Made by a program: the position numbers and the translations under genes. The notes below the pieces were generated by a model that made no database searches, was not told where the DNA came from, and saw nothing but the letters and a program-made list of their open reading frames with translations. Below are positions 33,502 to 44,851 of a stretch of DNA of 64,000 nt, one piece after another. Positions within the stretch are counted from its first letter, which is position 1; each line of letters opens with the position of its first letter. Source of the DNA: Cylindrobasidium torrendii FP15055 ss-10 (Eukaryota > Basidiomycota > Agaricomycetes > Agaricales > Physalacriaceae); contig KN880488.1 of assembly GCA_000934385.1 (NCBI GenBank), positions 62,001-126,000 of the forward strand, read 5' to 3'.

Positions 33502-34226
33502 CACGCCCGGGGTTATCCTCGGCACACTGTGAAGATCACGCGCCAACTGTGCGTCTGCTGCGCGTCCGAGTGTGCGCACACCGAGGCGTCAAGGCGGGAA
33601 GAGGAGCAACGGTGATGGCGGGTTCAGAGGTTGGTGTCGGTCGGTCGGTTGGCAGTGACAATGACACCATAATTTCCAGTAAATACAAATACACGCGTCG
33701 AACGGCACTATCACAGTCATCATTTGCCCTGCGAAGCCCGTACAGTCAAATACAGTTGCTGGGGTCCACCAATTATCGCATCACGTTCGGTAGCGCGGCC
33801 TATAGTTCTATAGTTCAGGTAAGTTGGATTTGTAGCCGCCTTCAAGCTTCATGATCAACGCCACTCACTGATTATTGAACTTCTCGATCATGCAACATCC
33901 CACGATGCTACTTGTTCAAACACGGCCATCTGCGGTACTCTGGGTGAGCCTGGTTTGATTTTACAATGTTTCCCAATTTCCGAGTTGTTGAGGCTGATAA
34001 TCGTCGTTCCATTAAAACTCAATAAAGCCAGTGGCACATCGCAAGCCAGACTGGAATTGATGGCTACTGCTACAACTCGTTCCAGCCAGATGAACGTGAG
34101 CGCACGCAGGGTGGAGGGCTCCGGACACAATACAGCGGTAAACAACCCACGTTACCTCTTCATGGTCGAACTAGGTTCATTCTACCCATCATCGTCTGAG
34201 CACCACCTTTTCTTCCTCTACATCCC
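33502..34226. other. Divergent intergenic region, about 725 bp
   Basis: Separates the leftward CDF gene from the rightward MARTKA gene A and should hold both promoters. No gene or RNA seen. Confidence 0.5.
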
Positions 34227-34794
34227 ATGGCGCGCACGAAGGCTGGCCAAATCAGGCGTCTTGACGCACTGCGTAAACAATATCCTGCATTAGACGAACA
34301 GCGCCTCGAGGAGAAGGCGCTGGCCGAATCACTTGTGCATGCTAGATTGCTCTCCCTCGGGATTGTCAATGAGGCATTTGCACCGCCTGACGACGAACCA
34401 GGCATCGTCGTGCCCGAACAGCCCAAACACAAGTGCGTCCTCAAGCACGTACCGTTTGGTCACCCACACCAATACTAACTCCCATCCGTGCAGGAAACGG
34501 CCCCGCGCCTCCGAAGAGAGACTCGACAGCCATTCGGACGGAAAGAAGCGTCCGAGAAACAGCAAGACCTCGAGTGAAGATTCTGACCTTGAGGTCGACA
34601 AGTCGGAGTCGGAGGATGACGAATATGGAGTCACCGCTGCGGACAGAGCAAAGCTGCAGACCGCCGCAAGGCGGCGACAACGCCAGAGGGACCGTTTGAA
34701 GAAGATCCGTGAAGACCCAGAGAGGGCCAGAGAAAAATACGAACGGGACAGGGCGAACAGGAAAAAGAGGGAAGCAGCCGGCTTGTGGAGATGA
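34227..34794 (+). CDS. Small charged protein with histone H3-like N-terminus (MARTKA), paralogue A
   Basis: 168 residues from two exons (34227-34432, 34494-34794) with a 61 bp intron (GTGCGT donor, TACTAAC branch, CAG acceptor) that splits a Lys codon. After Met removal the N-terminus would be ARTKAGQIRR, the first four residues being identical to histone H3 (ARTK). The first 35 residues share 21 identities with the gene at 37842, so this end is the conserved part. It continues LRKQYPALDEQRLEEKALAES, then a Pro-rich stretch, an acidic Ser-rich segment (SSEDSDLEVDKSESEDDEYG) and a strongly basic helical tail (QTAARRRQRQRDRLKKIRED). Composition suggests a nuclear, nucleic-acid- or chromatin-associated protein. 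I do not know a named family; function is not assigned. Confidence 0.75.
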
Positions 34795-35390
34795 GTCGCC
34801 GAGGTTCACTGAATTGTGGATGACTGGCGCCTAGTGCTGTATCGTTACAAGCGTTGACAGATTCGATGATGAATGCCCCTAGTACTGTATGCTTATGCAA
34901 ACCATTCCATGCAACCTCCCAGGATCAAACAGGGACAGAAGCAGGACAACTACTCACTGAATTTGCCGAGTCCTCATATCTTCGAATGAACTTTTATGTT
35001 TTGCCGCATACTCAAAGGTGCTTGCGGCCTGCAAGTCAACAAACCTTGCACTCTCCAAGATCTTAGCCTGGTAAAGTGTCGAGAAGTGTTTGAAAACGGC
35101 CACACGAGCCAGGAGATTCACAAACGGGCCCAGGGAAACAACAACGGGCGACCACAGACGAAAGCTAGTAGTAGTAGAACAAGAAAGCGATTGATTGGAA
35201 ATACAAATACAGGTGGCTGCGAGACCTAATCTATGAGTAACTGAATATACGATATGTGATGCGCTGAGAAAACGAAGCCGTCTAGCGGCATAGTCCAAGG
35301 GGAGCATACCGTCCAGAAGTCTATGTACAGCCCTGCTCCAAAACTTACAAGTCCGACAGATGCAGGCGAAGCTCGAAATGATAACAGCAT
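34795..35390. other. Convergent intergenic region, about 600 bp
   Basis: 3' flanks of MARTKA gene A and the leftward glycosyltransferase-like gene. Nothing recognised. Confidence 0.5.
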
Positions 35391-37104
35391 CTATGGCAAC
35401 TCCCTCGTTTTGATACCACGGTATTTCACTTCGCCGTTTTCCCAGACCTCGACGTAGTCGTCAATGCCGCCAAAGGAGAGAATACCGCCGTTGTCGAGAG
35501 CGTCTCCGGGTATCGACTTGAACCAGTCTACCGTCCCTTCAGCCTCCCTTCAGCAGAGAGAAACGGGAAATGCTCACCTTGCTTTTTGATATGCAGATAA
35601 TGCATATACAGCCATTGCTGCATCCCTTTTCTCAACCCGACCATATCGAATTTCGCAGGTGCCTCGAGTCTTTCCCTGACCTCGCCACCATTCTTTCTAT
35701 ACACATATCGCCTGTTGTCTACATTGTGCACGGGCGATAGGAAGTGGACGGCGTTCCACTGAGGGAACCACAGCGTTCCAGCGCCGTTGTAAGTACCGCG
35801 CTCGAGGGTGACGACAAGGTCGGACACAGGTTCGTCTGACCAAGTCGGTGTAGTTGGAGGACGGGAGGGGAACGAGAGTGGGTACGCTGGTTGCTCTGGC
35901 GTAGTAAATGCGACTGGCTCGGGATAAAGCCGAGCGGTCTTGTGCTGCGAGTCTCCCAGTGCATCGAATGTGAGGAAGTCCATCACGGTCGAATTGTAAA
36001 AAATCCACGTCCCGAACTCGGCTTCCTCTGGCAAGAGTATTAGTACGTGCCAGAAAGGTCCAGCATATCTGTACGCACCGGCCTCCATGGAGGGTACATC
36101 CTCCGTCATGAAGTCGTTAAAACTATGGTACACAGGATATTGAAGCAGCTTCGACTCAGTTTCGGGAGAATTCTTGAAGAAACACATGTGCCCGCGGAGG
36201 TACATGAGTACCTGCGAGCCAGAGTCGAGATGTGTGGGTACAACAACGTCGAAGTCGCGCGCTATGTCCCAAGGGAAGGCGCGCTCAAAGTCGCCCATGA
36301 TGGTGTCTAGGTCCGCCCAGCCCCAGTATGTTGTTTTCGAGAGGAAGAATCGCGAGAAGATAGGTCCTCGGAAGATACGGTAGTATGAATGAATCTGAAA
36401 AGCGGGTCAACACAAGTTGATTAGCGGAATGAAGGGAGCTCACCATGTCACCTGGCGCACGACGTGTTATTTCGGCGAGGGTGTCTTTCCTTTGCTCAGC
36501 GCTGCATCCCCATTGATGGCAGAAGTAGTCTCGATGAATTTCGAGGTCTAATGACAAACATTCAGCGGGAGGTGGTTCGGGCTGGTGCAACGCACGCACA
36601 TTCACGGTGATCCAGGCATACCAGTCGAATATTATCTCCCAAAGGCCCGAGGTCGATGCATGCGCCGTCCGCTTTGATGGCAACAATAACAAGGTCGAGA
36701 TATTTCCTATTGGCTTCGACAGAGCGGAGGAACCACTGGACGAAGTTCGGCATAGCAAAGTCTTCGCGCACCGACCAGATCACAACAAGAGTGATTCTGT
36801 CTATAGGTGTGTGCGTAGTTGGGGAAGATAGCGCCGCTGATGGTGGCAGTTGCGGTGATGATGGAGGTGCTGGGTACGCATCATGGTATGCAGGAAGTTG
36901 TGGGCAAGCCGCCTCGAGTTCAGCAATGCTAGGCTCCCTACATGTCGATTCTGAGTACACAATCGCTGGTCCGTTCTGCCCGACACCGAAACGCTCGAAG
37001 AATGGGCCCGATATTTGAACGAGAAAACATGTGAGGAGAATGACAGCCAATATCTGGAACAGAAAGGACCGTGTGCGACGCTGTTCGAACAGCTGCATGA
37101 ACAT
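35391..37104 (-). CDS. Type II membrane glycosyltransferase-like protein (DUF6625-like), paralogue 1, spliced
   Basis: Starts MFMQLFEQRRTRSFLFQILA with a signal anchor (ILAVILLTCFLVQISG), then a lumenal domain. Core motifs: ITLVVIWSVREDFAMPNFVQ WFLRSVEANRKYLDLVIVAI; YRIFRGPIFSRFFLSKTTYW followed by GWADLDTIMGDFERAFPWDI, where DLD is a candidate metal/nucleotide-sugar DxD; then QVLMYLRGHMCFFKNSPETE. This layout (FWG-xD-D, a G-rich turn, then GH-x3-KN) is what I recall for DUF6625 glycosyltransferase-like proteins. The last exon, after HIKKQ, reads DWFKSIPGDALDNGGILSFG and ends TRELP with TAG at 35391; it is parallel to the end of the gene at 42794, which confirms both. Donor, acceptor and glycan are unknown. 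The ATG at 37104 follows a non-ATG longer frame. Confidence 0.75.
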
Positions 37105-37841
37105 GGTAGATAGAGACAACAAAACAGGCAGTCAACACGGAAAAGTGAGTGTGGGATGCACGCCGTACGCGTCGATGATGATGGGAAAAGGCAGAGTATG
37201 AAAAGTAGCTCAATTGCTTCCACCAACCCCAGAATTGCTGGCAACCGGCTTGTGGAGCTATCCGTAACGTCATCAAAATGCGCCACGCTCCGCAGCTATG
37301 CCCGCATCTAGCCCGCATTCAGTGCTCTGCAAACAGTCAACAAAAGTTGAAGACAAAGCCGCATGAGTAAGTTGTTGAAGTCACGCAAGCATTCCTGGCC
37401 GACCGGGTCCACCGTTGACATATTGGGCCGTGCAAAGACAATGGCCGATCACACCTTCCTATTAGGTCGTTCCCCGAGGGCGCATCAGCTGCTTGATATT
37501 CCCCGCATTATTCGGCACCGCTGGCACTGAGATTACCAGTCAGAAACCGGATGAAGGTTACATCTAGTCAGCCAGCTACACAATGGACCATTATGCTGAT
37601 CGTGCCACTACCACCGGCGCCCTAACTATGCTCGACGCTTCCGTGACAAGACAAAGGCCTATTTTTCCTACAGTAAGTTCAACCTGATGGTCTCTCCAGA
37701 AATATAGTGCTATGGTCTCGTGCAGAGCACGACACTTCCGTCGCAGTCCGACATTTCTCGTAGAAAACAGTGGGATGTGCACTGACAGCCTCTCCATCCG
37801 TTCATCGGTGGTCATTATATCTCTTCCCCTAGCGCGCTGGA
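37105..37841. other. Divergent intergenic region, about 740 bp
   Basis: Between the leftward glycosyltransferase-like gene and the rightward MARTKA gene B. Should hold both promoters; no gene seen. Confidence 0.5.
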
Positions 37842-38406
37842 ATGGCGCGCACGAAGGCTACGCAGAAGAAACGCATGAAGCAGCTGCGAAAACTGTACCC
37901 AGACGTGGCAGAGCAGCTCCTGGAAGACAAGGCACGGCAAGAGTCGGTCGAGGCTGGTCGTCGTCTACAAGAGCAAGAGCGCGCAGAACGAGAGTTGAAG
38001 GCTTCGCGTCAGCAGGAGCGAAAGTACGACTTGTTTAATAATCCGTGTGTATGCTCTGACGTCCTGCAGGAAACGCTCTACCAGATTGGACAATGAGAAC
38101 TTGCTGAAGCAGGTAATGTCGGCCAAGGGCAAGGTGAAGGGTCCCACGGCGGACAAAGTTCACATCAAGTATATCGCCTGGTCTTTGGTTATACTGCAAA
38201 AGATGTTAATTTTCATTCCTAGCCGCCGCAGGTATGCTGTATACGATACAGAGTCGGAAGACGAGCCCGAAATCGAAGAGGTCGTCGTTATGTCGGAACG
38301 TGGAAAGCGACACCAGTTGTTGGAACAGAAACGTGAAGAGGCGAAGTTGAGGGCCAGAGAACAGAACTCTTCTGATGAGTCCCAAGAGGATTCGGATGAC
38401 GATTGA
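37842..38406 (+). CDS. Small charged protein with histone H3-like N-terminus (MARTKA), paralogue B
   Basis: 151 residues from three exons (37842-38023, 38070-38168, 38232-38406). The mature start ARTKATQKKRMKQLRKLYPD copies the histone H3 ARTK end and matches paralogue A at 21 of the first 35 positions. Intron 1 (46 bp) splits a Lys codon at the same place and phase as the intron of paralogue A (K then KRST here, K then KRPR there). Exon 2 continues KRSTRLDNENLLKQVMSAKG; exon 3 reads YAVYDTESEDEPEIEEVVVM and ends in an acidic tail SSDESQEDSDDD. A long basic/acidic helix precedes intron 1. The translated frame past 38023 that reaches a stop is intron sequence. Likely nuclear by composition. 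Function unknown. Confidence 0.75.
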
Positions 38407-38817
38407 CAAGTAAGTCAGGTTGAGGGAAGGGCGAGTAGATTCTCTGTGTACGAACAATCTTACACAGTCAACTTAGCGAATGGACGTACATTGAATGCCG
38501 GCCCTTAAGTTTGCACACCTCACTTGCTGACCCAGCATTCATCAACACATCAGCCCCACGTTATGTCAAGCGTCCCAGCGCCAAAGGTTTTACACATTAG
38601 CAATCCATGCAATACTCAAATTACACCACAGCAAATGCTCTAAAATACCTCATACTTGTGCAGGCGCGGAAAAGTAGAGTATTGGCACACTAAACAAAGA
38701 AGAACGCCTGGAGGAAAGGAAGAGTAAGAGAGATAATAAATGATCGTGGGGGGGGTATCCAGTCCGTCTCATACAAAGAGTCCATTTACGCATGGGTGCC
38801 CGCAGGTGCCCGCCTGC
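38407..38817. other. Convergent intergenic region, about 410 bp
   Basis: 3' flanks of MARTKA gene B and the leftward NIPA gene. A short G run near 38748-38756 is the only low-complexity feature. Confidence 0.5.
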
Positions 38818-40263
38818 CTATACCTGCCCCACACCGCGCGGTGGCTTATTGCGCGTTGCATACCTACTCCGTTCCTCCTCATCGTCAGTCTCGCTCTCGT
38901 CCTCTTCCCTCAGTTGCTCGAGACCAACGTGTTCTGATCCATCGAATAACGTTGTGCCATTGTATCCTCCCCTTGCGTTGCCATTCTGGCCCTCCACGAT
39001 GCCATGCCACCCGTCTATGGATAGCCTTCCTGTTAGACTTCCTCGCGTCCGGTGATTGGAGGGCGTGAAGTTTAGATCATCCTCTGGGGCCGCGCTGTAT
39101 CCTTGAATTTCTGCCATGCGTTCGGGGTCGCGCGAAAGGTTTAGGACGTGCACTCCAAGGAAGGTTACAACGAAGCCAGCGATGAGGCTGACCGTGTTGG
39201 TAGCGTCGGTTGTGTTGAAGCCTTGGAAGAGGATGAGGGAGGCCACAATGACGGACGTTGAGAAGCCGACATAGTACATCGGGTTCACGCTGCATCCAGA
39301 ATGATTAGCCAGGGTGAACGGTTTGAGATAGAGACGCACATGTTAACGGAGAAAGTGTCCAGAGACTTGTTGTAATAGTTCATTTGCACTGCGATGCAGA
39401 ACACGGTTACAAAACCGAAGATGTATGTGCTTGGCCGCAGGAACTGGTTATTGCCTTCAAATGTGAGGCGGACAGCCACGCCAAAGCCTTTGATGGCCAT
39501 AACCGACACGGATCCGACCAAGGAGCAGATAGAGATGTAGACGAGTGGATTAGTACGACCGTGCACCGGAACGACAACATAAATCATGATGAGCGAGAAC
39601 ACCGTCACGGTGAACACGTATAACAGAAACCCTGGGGAGAGCAAATTAGATGAAGGGAAGGCGCAGTGGTCCTTGCGACGCACCGGGGTGTACTGCATAC
39701 GCCAAAATTTCATCTACTGTGGTCACGTCCTTGTCCTCTGGGGCATGTAGTACGATGATGAGGGATCCAATGAGTGCTAATGCACATCCTAATCGTCCCA
39801 AATGTCCTAGCCGTTCCTTCAACAAGAACGATGCTAGCACGGCTCCCACCAGCACACTAAGAGCGCCAAGCGGTGTGACGAGTATTGGCGGCGCGAAAAT
39901 GTAAGCCGCAAAGTTTGCAACTACACTTTGGTTAGTAGATGAATAAGGGACGAGCGTGGAGAAACGCACTTTCTCCTAGAATCACTGCACCCAAAAAGAT
40001 GGTGTTAACACAAGTTCTCCAATATCACAGACGGCGTACAGGTAGACATGCCGGCCCACCATATAGGATTCTTGAGATATTCATGATTTTCTGACGCTTG
40101 ACCGTTGTACGATCCGGAAGCGTTGAGGCCCTGAAAGAACGAGTTGGCGGACATCCCGCCTGCGATACTGTGCGCGGACCTTTTTCGTTATGATTGCGCT
40201 CACACCGATAGCAGCTGAGCCCGACACGGCCAGAGAAAGGCCTATCCATTTATCGTCGGCCAT
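38818..40263 (-). CDS. NIPA-family magnesium transporter, spliced
   Basis: Multi-pass membrane protein of the DMT superfamily; animal NIPA1/2 carry Mg2+. The start MADDKWIGLSLAVSGSAAIG followed by VSAIITKK is the family opening, with NPIWWAGM in the second exon. Other segments: ANFAAYIFAPPILVTPLGAL SVLVGAVLASFLLKERLGHL; LALIGSLIIVLHAPED; FSLIMIYVVVPVHGRTNPLV YISICSLVGSVSVMAIKGFG; STYIFGFVTVFCIAVQMNYY NKSLDTFS; MYYVGFSTSVIVASLILFQG; IAGFVVTFLGVHVLNLSRDP. The cytosolic C-terminus is Ser- and Glu-rich. The frame stops after RGVGQV at 38818; a 3' intron cannot be excluded because the stop lies in GTATAG. Introns are about 50-60 bp. Family confident, ion inferred. Confidence 0.9.
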
Positions 40264-40559
40264 GGTAATAGAAGGAGAGTATGCGGCCGATTATGTGTGG
40301 CCCGCCGGAGTGATGGTCAAGAACAAAGTACACATTCGGCCGTCGGCAGTTGATGGCACGACACGTTGGATTCCGGAGCGCCACCCGCACGTCCGCAACC
40401 CTCTCAATACCGCCTTAATTCGCGAAAGCAGAGGCCTGTGAAATAAGCGGTAAAAATCCTTGAATCCTTGAATAATACATCTAGTTGTAGTTGGATACAA
40501 TACAGTGCGTAGGGTAAATAAAACTGTGAGTCCTGTTGGAGGATATCAAATACAAGTAA

Positions 40560-42497
40560 TTAGCGCGACGCTTCCTCTGCCGCCTTCACCGCCCTCGCCG
40601 TGCTCTCAAGAAGCACATCCTTTGCCTCAAGCCCAACACTCACCCTAACCAATCCTTCCTCCACGTCGTACTGCGCAGCCCAAGGCAATTCGGCAAAATG
40701 CGCCAGGACCGCATAGGGAGATGCCAGCGTGAAATTCGTCCCTAGACTTGGTCCCTTCAGGAATGGTAGGGCGTCGAAAAACGCCTCAGACGCCTTCAGC
40801 GACGTGAATGTCACTGAGAACAATCCACCGAATCCTCCATCTTGAATACGACAAAGCTCGTAGTTCTCCGGTGTGGTGTACTTTGGATAGTACACCTGCT
40901 TGATCACACCATCCGACGCGCCGCCAGCAATAGAGCGTGACCGCAAGTAGTCGCAGACGGCCTCGGTATTTTCATCGATGCTGCGGATACGGCGCAGCGA
41001 GTCACGCGAGTTACGCTCGAGAAAGATAGCGTCCTGGTCGAAATATGTGTCCTCATAGGTGGCCTGCATTCTTGCCTTGAGTGCAGCATAATGGCGGCCC
41101 CGAGGGTTCAGCGTCATACTCCCTCCCATACAGTTGGCCGCACCGCTGAATATCTTGGTGAGACTGCTGACGACCGCGTCCGCATAGGGAAGAATTTCGA
41201 CGTTCATGAAGTTGCCAATCGATTCGTCGATGATAATCAGGAAGTCGTATTTATCCGCAAGAGCACGCAACCTTGGCAGGTTGGCAGAGCGCAGAAGAGG
41301 ATTCGAGGGAAACTCTGTGAATAGAGACAGGATGGGTGGCCGGGAAGGGTCCTCCTTGGACTGTTTCTCGAGCATGGCTTCCAGGTCGGCAATTTCAGCG
41401 TCAAGCCCAGTGCCGTAGAAATGGCATCCTGGCCCCCACTTTTCCAGAATCTTGAGCGTGTCGGTGTATGGAAAGCTGAGAGTCATGAGCAGTGATACAA
41501 ACGATTTTCCCAGGCAACTTACCCAAAGCAGACACTCTTTGCTGCCGGCCGTAGCGCTGTCGCCAGACGATGGGCATTGTAGATGGCCGACATGCCAGTG
41601 GGGAAGAGAAACACATCGCTCTCTGACATCTCTGATATCCGGGAACTTGGACCGACTGCAAGACCTTCAACACCCATAGCTGGCTCTTCGCATATCGAAG
41701 TATTGATAACGTGTTGTTGTTCAAGGACGCCGGCAATGCGCCTGCGTAGTGCCCGCTTGGCCGAGGGTCCGTATGCTAGAGGGAGATTCCTGCCGTAGCG
41801 CTCCTCAAGATAGTTACTCTGGGAATCATCGATGCTTTCTGTGCGTGCTGCCGCACCCTTGGCAAAGCCTTTCGCCGCATAATGTCTGTTCGATGGTTTG
41901 GTGCGCAATGGAGGCGTGGTGGGACTCTCGTTGCCTTTCTTGAGCATCGCGAGACAGTAGTCTGCGAGACGACTGGATATTCCAAGACCAGTGTGTTGCC
42001 AAAACTGCTTGGCGTGTCCGGAGGCGGCGCTGGGGTATAGAGCAATGTGGAGGTCGGCAGACGCGCCTTCGAGCTCGGATGGCGCGTTGTCTTCGGGTGT
42101 GATAAGAAATTGGACGAGACGGGGGCGGAAGGGGGTTCCTTCAAGTGCAGAGCGCCGTTCGACGAATTCGCGACATTGCTCGGCAATGTTCTTGCTTGGG
42201 AAGAGCATGCATTGTTCTCCTTGGACTCCAAACTTGTTGGCACATATCTCGGCCAGCTACAAAGATTATATGAGCCAGATTGAAGCCGCGAAGAGCCACT
42301 CGACATACCTTGCGAATGTTGAGTCCGATGAAGAATCTGGGATAACCAGACACCATCACATCGACCACGCGTTTGTCGCCCTCCTCGTATGCGACGTTAT
42401 CGCGCCATGTCGGCAGAGACACTGAGATGGCATGTGGGGTAAACGCGGGGATGCCGAGCCCCAGTGCAACTTGGCCTTGTGTGGTGGTGATGGTCAT
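40560..42497 (-). CDS. STR2: Cystathionine gamma-synthase (Str2-like), PLP enzyme, spliced
   Basis: Joins cysteine and an activated homoserine to make cystathionine, a step of transsulfuration toward methionine. About 615 residues, close to yeast Str2 and longer than bacterial MetB because of an N-terminal extension. Start MTITTTQGQVALGLGIPAFT at 42497. Catalytic half: YFPTGMSAIYN-type block (DVFLFPTGMSAIYNAHRL), FPYTDTLKILEKWGPGCHFY, LSLFTEFPSNPLLRSANLPR, LIIIDESIGNF (the Asp that pairs with PLP nitrogen), and SSLTKIFSGAANCMGGSMTL with the Schiff-base Lys. The C-terminal VRVSVGLEAKDVLL is also typical. At least two introns (one near 41490-41520, one near 42260-42310). Divergent from the next gene over about 300 bp. 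Confidence 0.92.
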
Positions 42498-42793
42498 CGT
42501 CCGAGCTGCTAAATATTTGATCGCACGAAATTTCTGACTTGAATAACATGCTCGGAGCTGTCGGCCGATCGGACCGTCTTTCCTTCTTACACGCGCTTGT
42601 AACCAGTGGCACAAGTCAATCTGGCAGCTGTATGGGCTTGACAGAGAATCAGGCATAGCTTAAATAATGCTAACTCTGCGATACATTCACGCTTGTAACT
42701 CTTGCTTCGGAACCTTCTTTTGTTTGTGTCACCCAAAAATGCAGACGCCCCTTGTATGCCAGACGGACAGGAGCTCCACAGCGGCTCGAGTCT

Positions 42794-44610
42794 ATGGCAT
42801 GGCCTTTTATGAACCTTCCCTCTTCCCTCCGCTCTGTCAACATGCGCGCTCTTCTTGCGCGCCCTTTCTTCAAATCCGTTGCTTTCCGCGTCCTAGCTGC
42901 CCTCTTTGCGATTTATTACGCATCCTATCTCTTTCATCAATGCATCCTTGCCGACTACTGCTCCTGGACCTCTGGTCAATCCCTTTCAACGGAGAAAACA
43001 TCACATAACATCAATGCGGATTTTGAACGACTGGGGCACGACCGAATAACGTTCGTGATGGTGTGGAAAGGGCTCAACCGCCCAAATCATGTCGACTGGT
43101 TCTTGCGTTCTATCGAGGCAAACAAGAAACACACAGACCTACTTTTTGTCGCCATTCAAGATATACACAACAATAACCGCTGCGTAGATTTGGGACCCGT
43201 CGGGGATAACATCAAATTCATGTGTGTGGACTGGACAGACTGTGCGTTCAATACCTATGCCCTCTTGAAATCGTTCCCTCACGCCTTTCTTAGACCATGC
43301 GTGGCATGCAGATTACTTGTGCGGCGCCTGGGGGTGTGACCAGGAGCAGTTCGACGCGGTTCTTGACGAGATAGTCGCACGTTCGCCGCAGGATATTGTA
43401 AGCCCCTCTTCACCCAGACAAGAGTTCACCCTGCCCATACCGAAACCCTTTTGTAGATCTCATCGTTCTACCGCATTTTCCGAGGTCCCATATTTTCGAG
43501 ATTCTTCTTATCACAAACGCGATATTGGGGATGGTGCGACGCCGATACAATCATGGGCAGCTTCGAGCGGACGTTCCCGTGGGACATTGCGCGCGAAATG
43601 GACTTGGACGTGATACAGCCTTCGCACACAGAGAATGGGCCCGAGATTTTGGTTTATCTGCGGTGCGTATCCATCTGCACCCTCGAATACCATGCTGACG
43701 AGCGTGTAGCGGCCATTTGACTGTCTTTAAGAACGACAAGAAGACACAAACGAAGTTGCTTCAATATCCCATATATAAAGACATCGATTCTTTCCTGCAC
43801 GGCGAAATCCCTATGAAAGAAACCGGTGCGTGCTGTTTGAACGAGTTTCCACAAACCTGACAGCGCCGTGCAGAGGAAGCACAGTTTGGAACTTGGATCT
43901 TCCACAACTCTACTCACCTCGACTTCCTTACTTTCGACGGCCTAGGTACGCCTGATTTTCTTCCCTTATTCGTCAGGCCAGCCACTGACGGATGTCAGCC
44001 GGCGATGTCTTCTACAAGACAGCCAGGATTGTCCCTGACCCAGCCATCTTTGCATCACCGCAGAACCCGTCCGCTCTCCTCGACAATTCGTCGTCGCAAA
44101 GCCACTATCCCGAAGGGCAGAGCACGGTTGCCTGGAGTGCTAATCCCGTCGCCGACTATTCTGTCCACCTTCAGCTCGGTACCTATCCAAACGTACTGTG
44201 GTTCCCCAAATACAACGCCGTCATGTACCTAACAAAATACCCTGGACATGATTGGAGGCGCTTCCTATATCGGAAGGATGGTGCGCTCCGGGAACATGTA
44301 GAGAGGTTTGTGGGCGAAGAAGGCGGGGAGGCGGGGCGGGAATGGTTATATGCTCACTGGTTGCATATGAAAAAACAAGGTCTGTTCTTTATATTCTTTG
44401 ACTTGATTGAGAGAGCTCACGTATTATTTGACTGCAGACTGGTTCAAAGCAATCCCTGGAGACGCGCTGAATACGGGCGCGGTGCTGATCACGAAGGGTG
44501 TGGAAGATGCTGCCGAGGTGTGGGCGGATGGCAAACGGTTGTATCATGCGTGGCGCAAGGACGCAGAGCACACGCCCAGGAATCTGGAGCAGAACGCTCT
44601 CGGTCACTAG
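42794..44610 (+). CDS. Type II membrane glycosyltransferase-like protein (DUF6625-like), paralogue 2, spliced
   Basis: Paralogue of the gene at 35391-37104. N-terminal anchor FKSVAFRVLAALFAIYYASY LF; the first in-frame ATG is 42794, others at 42809 and 42842 would also leave the anchor intact. Core: ITFVMVWKGLNRPNHVDWFL RSIEANKKHTDLLFVAIQD, CVDLGPVGDNIKFMCVDW, then after an intron DYLCGAWGCDQEQFDAVLDE, YRIFRGPIFSRFFL (read across 43455-43515), YWGWCDADTIMGSFERTFPW DIAREMD with a candidate DAD, and ILVYLRGHLTVFKND. The end DWFKAIPGDALNTGAVLITK parallels paralogue 1. It lies immediately 5' of, and on the same strand as, the GH47 mannosidase gene. Exon joins near 43690 and 43830-43990 were not fully resolved. 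Confidence 0.72.
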
Positions 44611-44851
44611 ATTTGTTAGGCATATTGTTATGTATGTATTGTAATTCCTGTATTTCGTGACTTCCGTTCTACCACCACTAATGTTACCAGCATGAGCTTG
44701 ATGATTCTTATGCCCATCTGCTATGGCACTCCAAGACGACAACGAAGCTAGGGAAACAAAGTTCAAACAAGGAAGGCCACATCAATATATAGTATATACC
44801 GTGATCGGGCTACACGTCGATCACCAGAACGCGTCTTGGAGAGCTGCTCTC

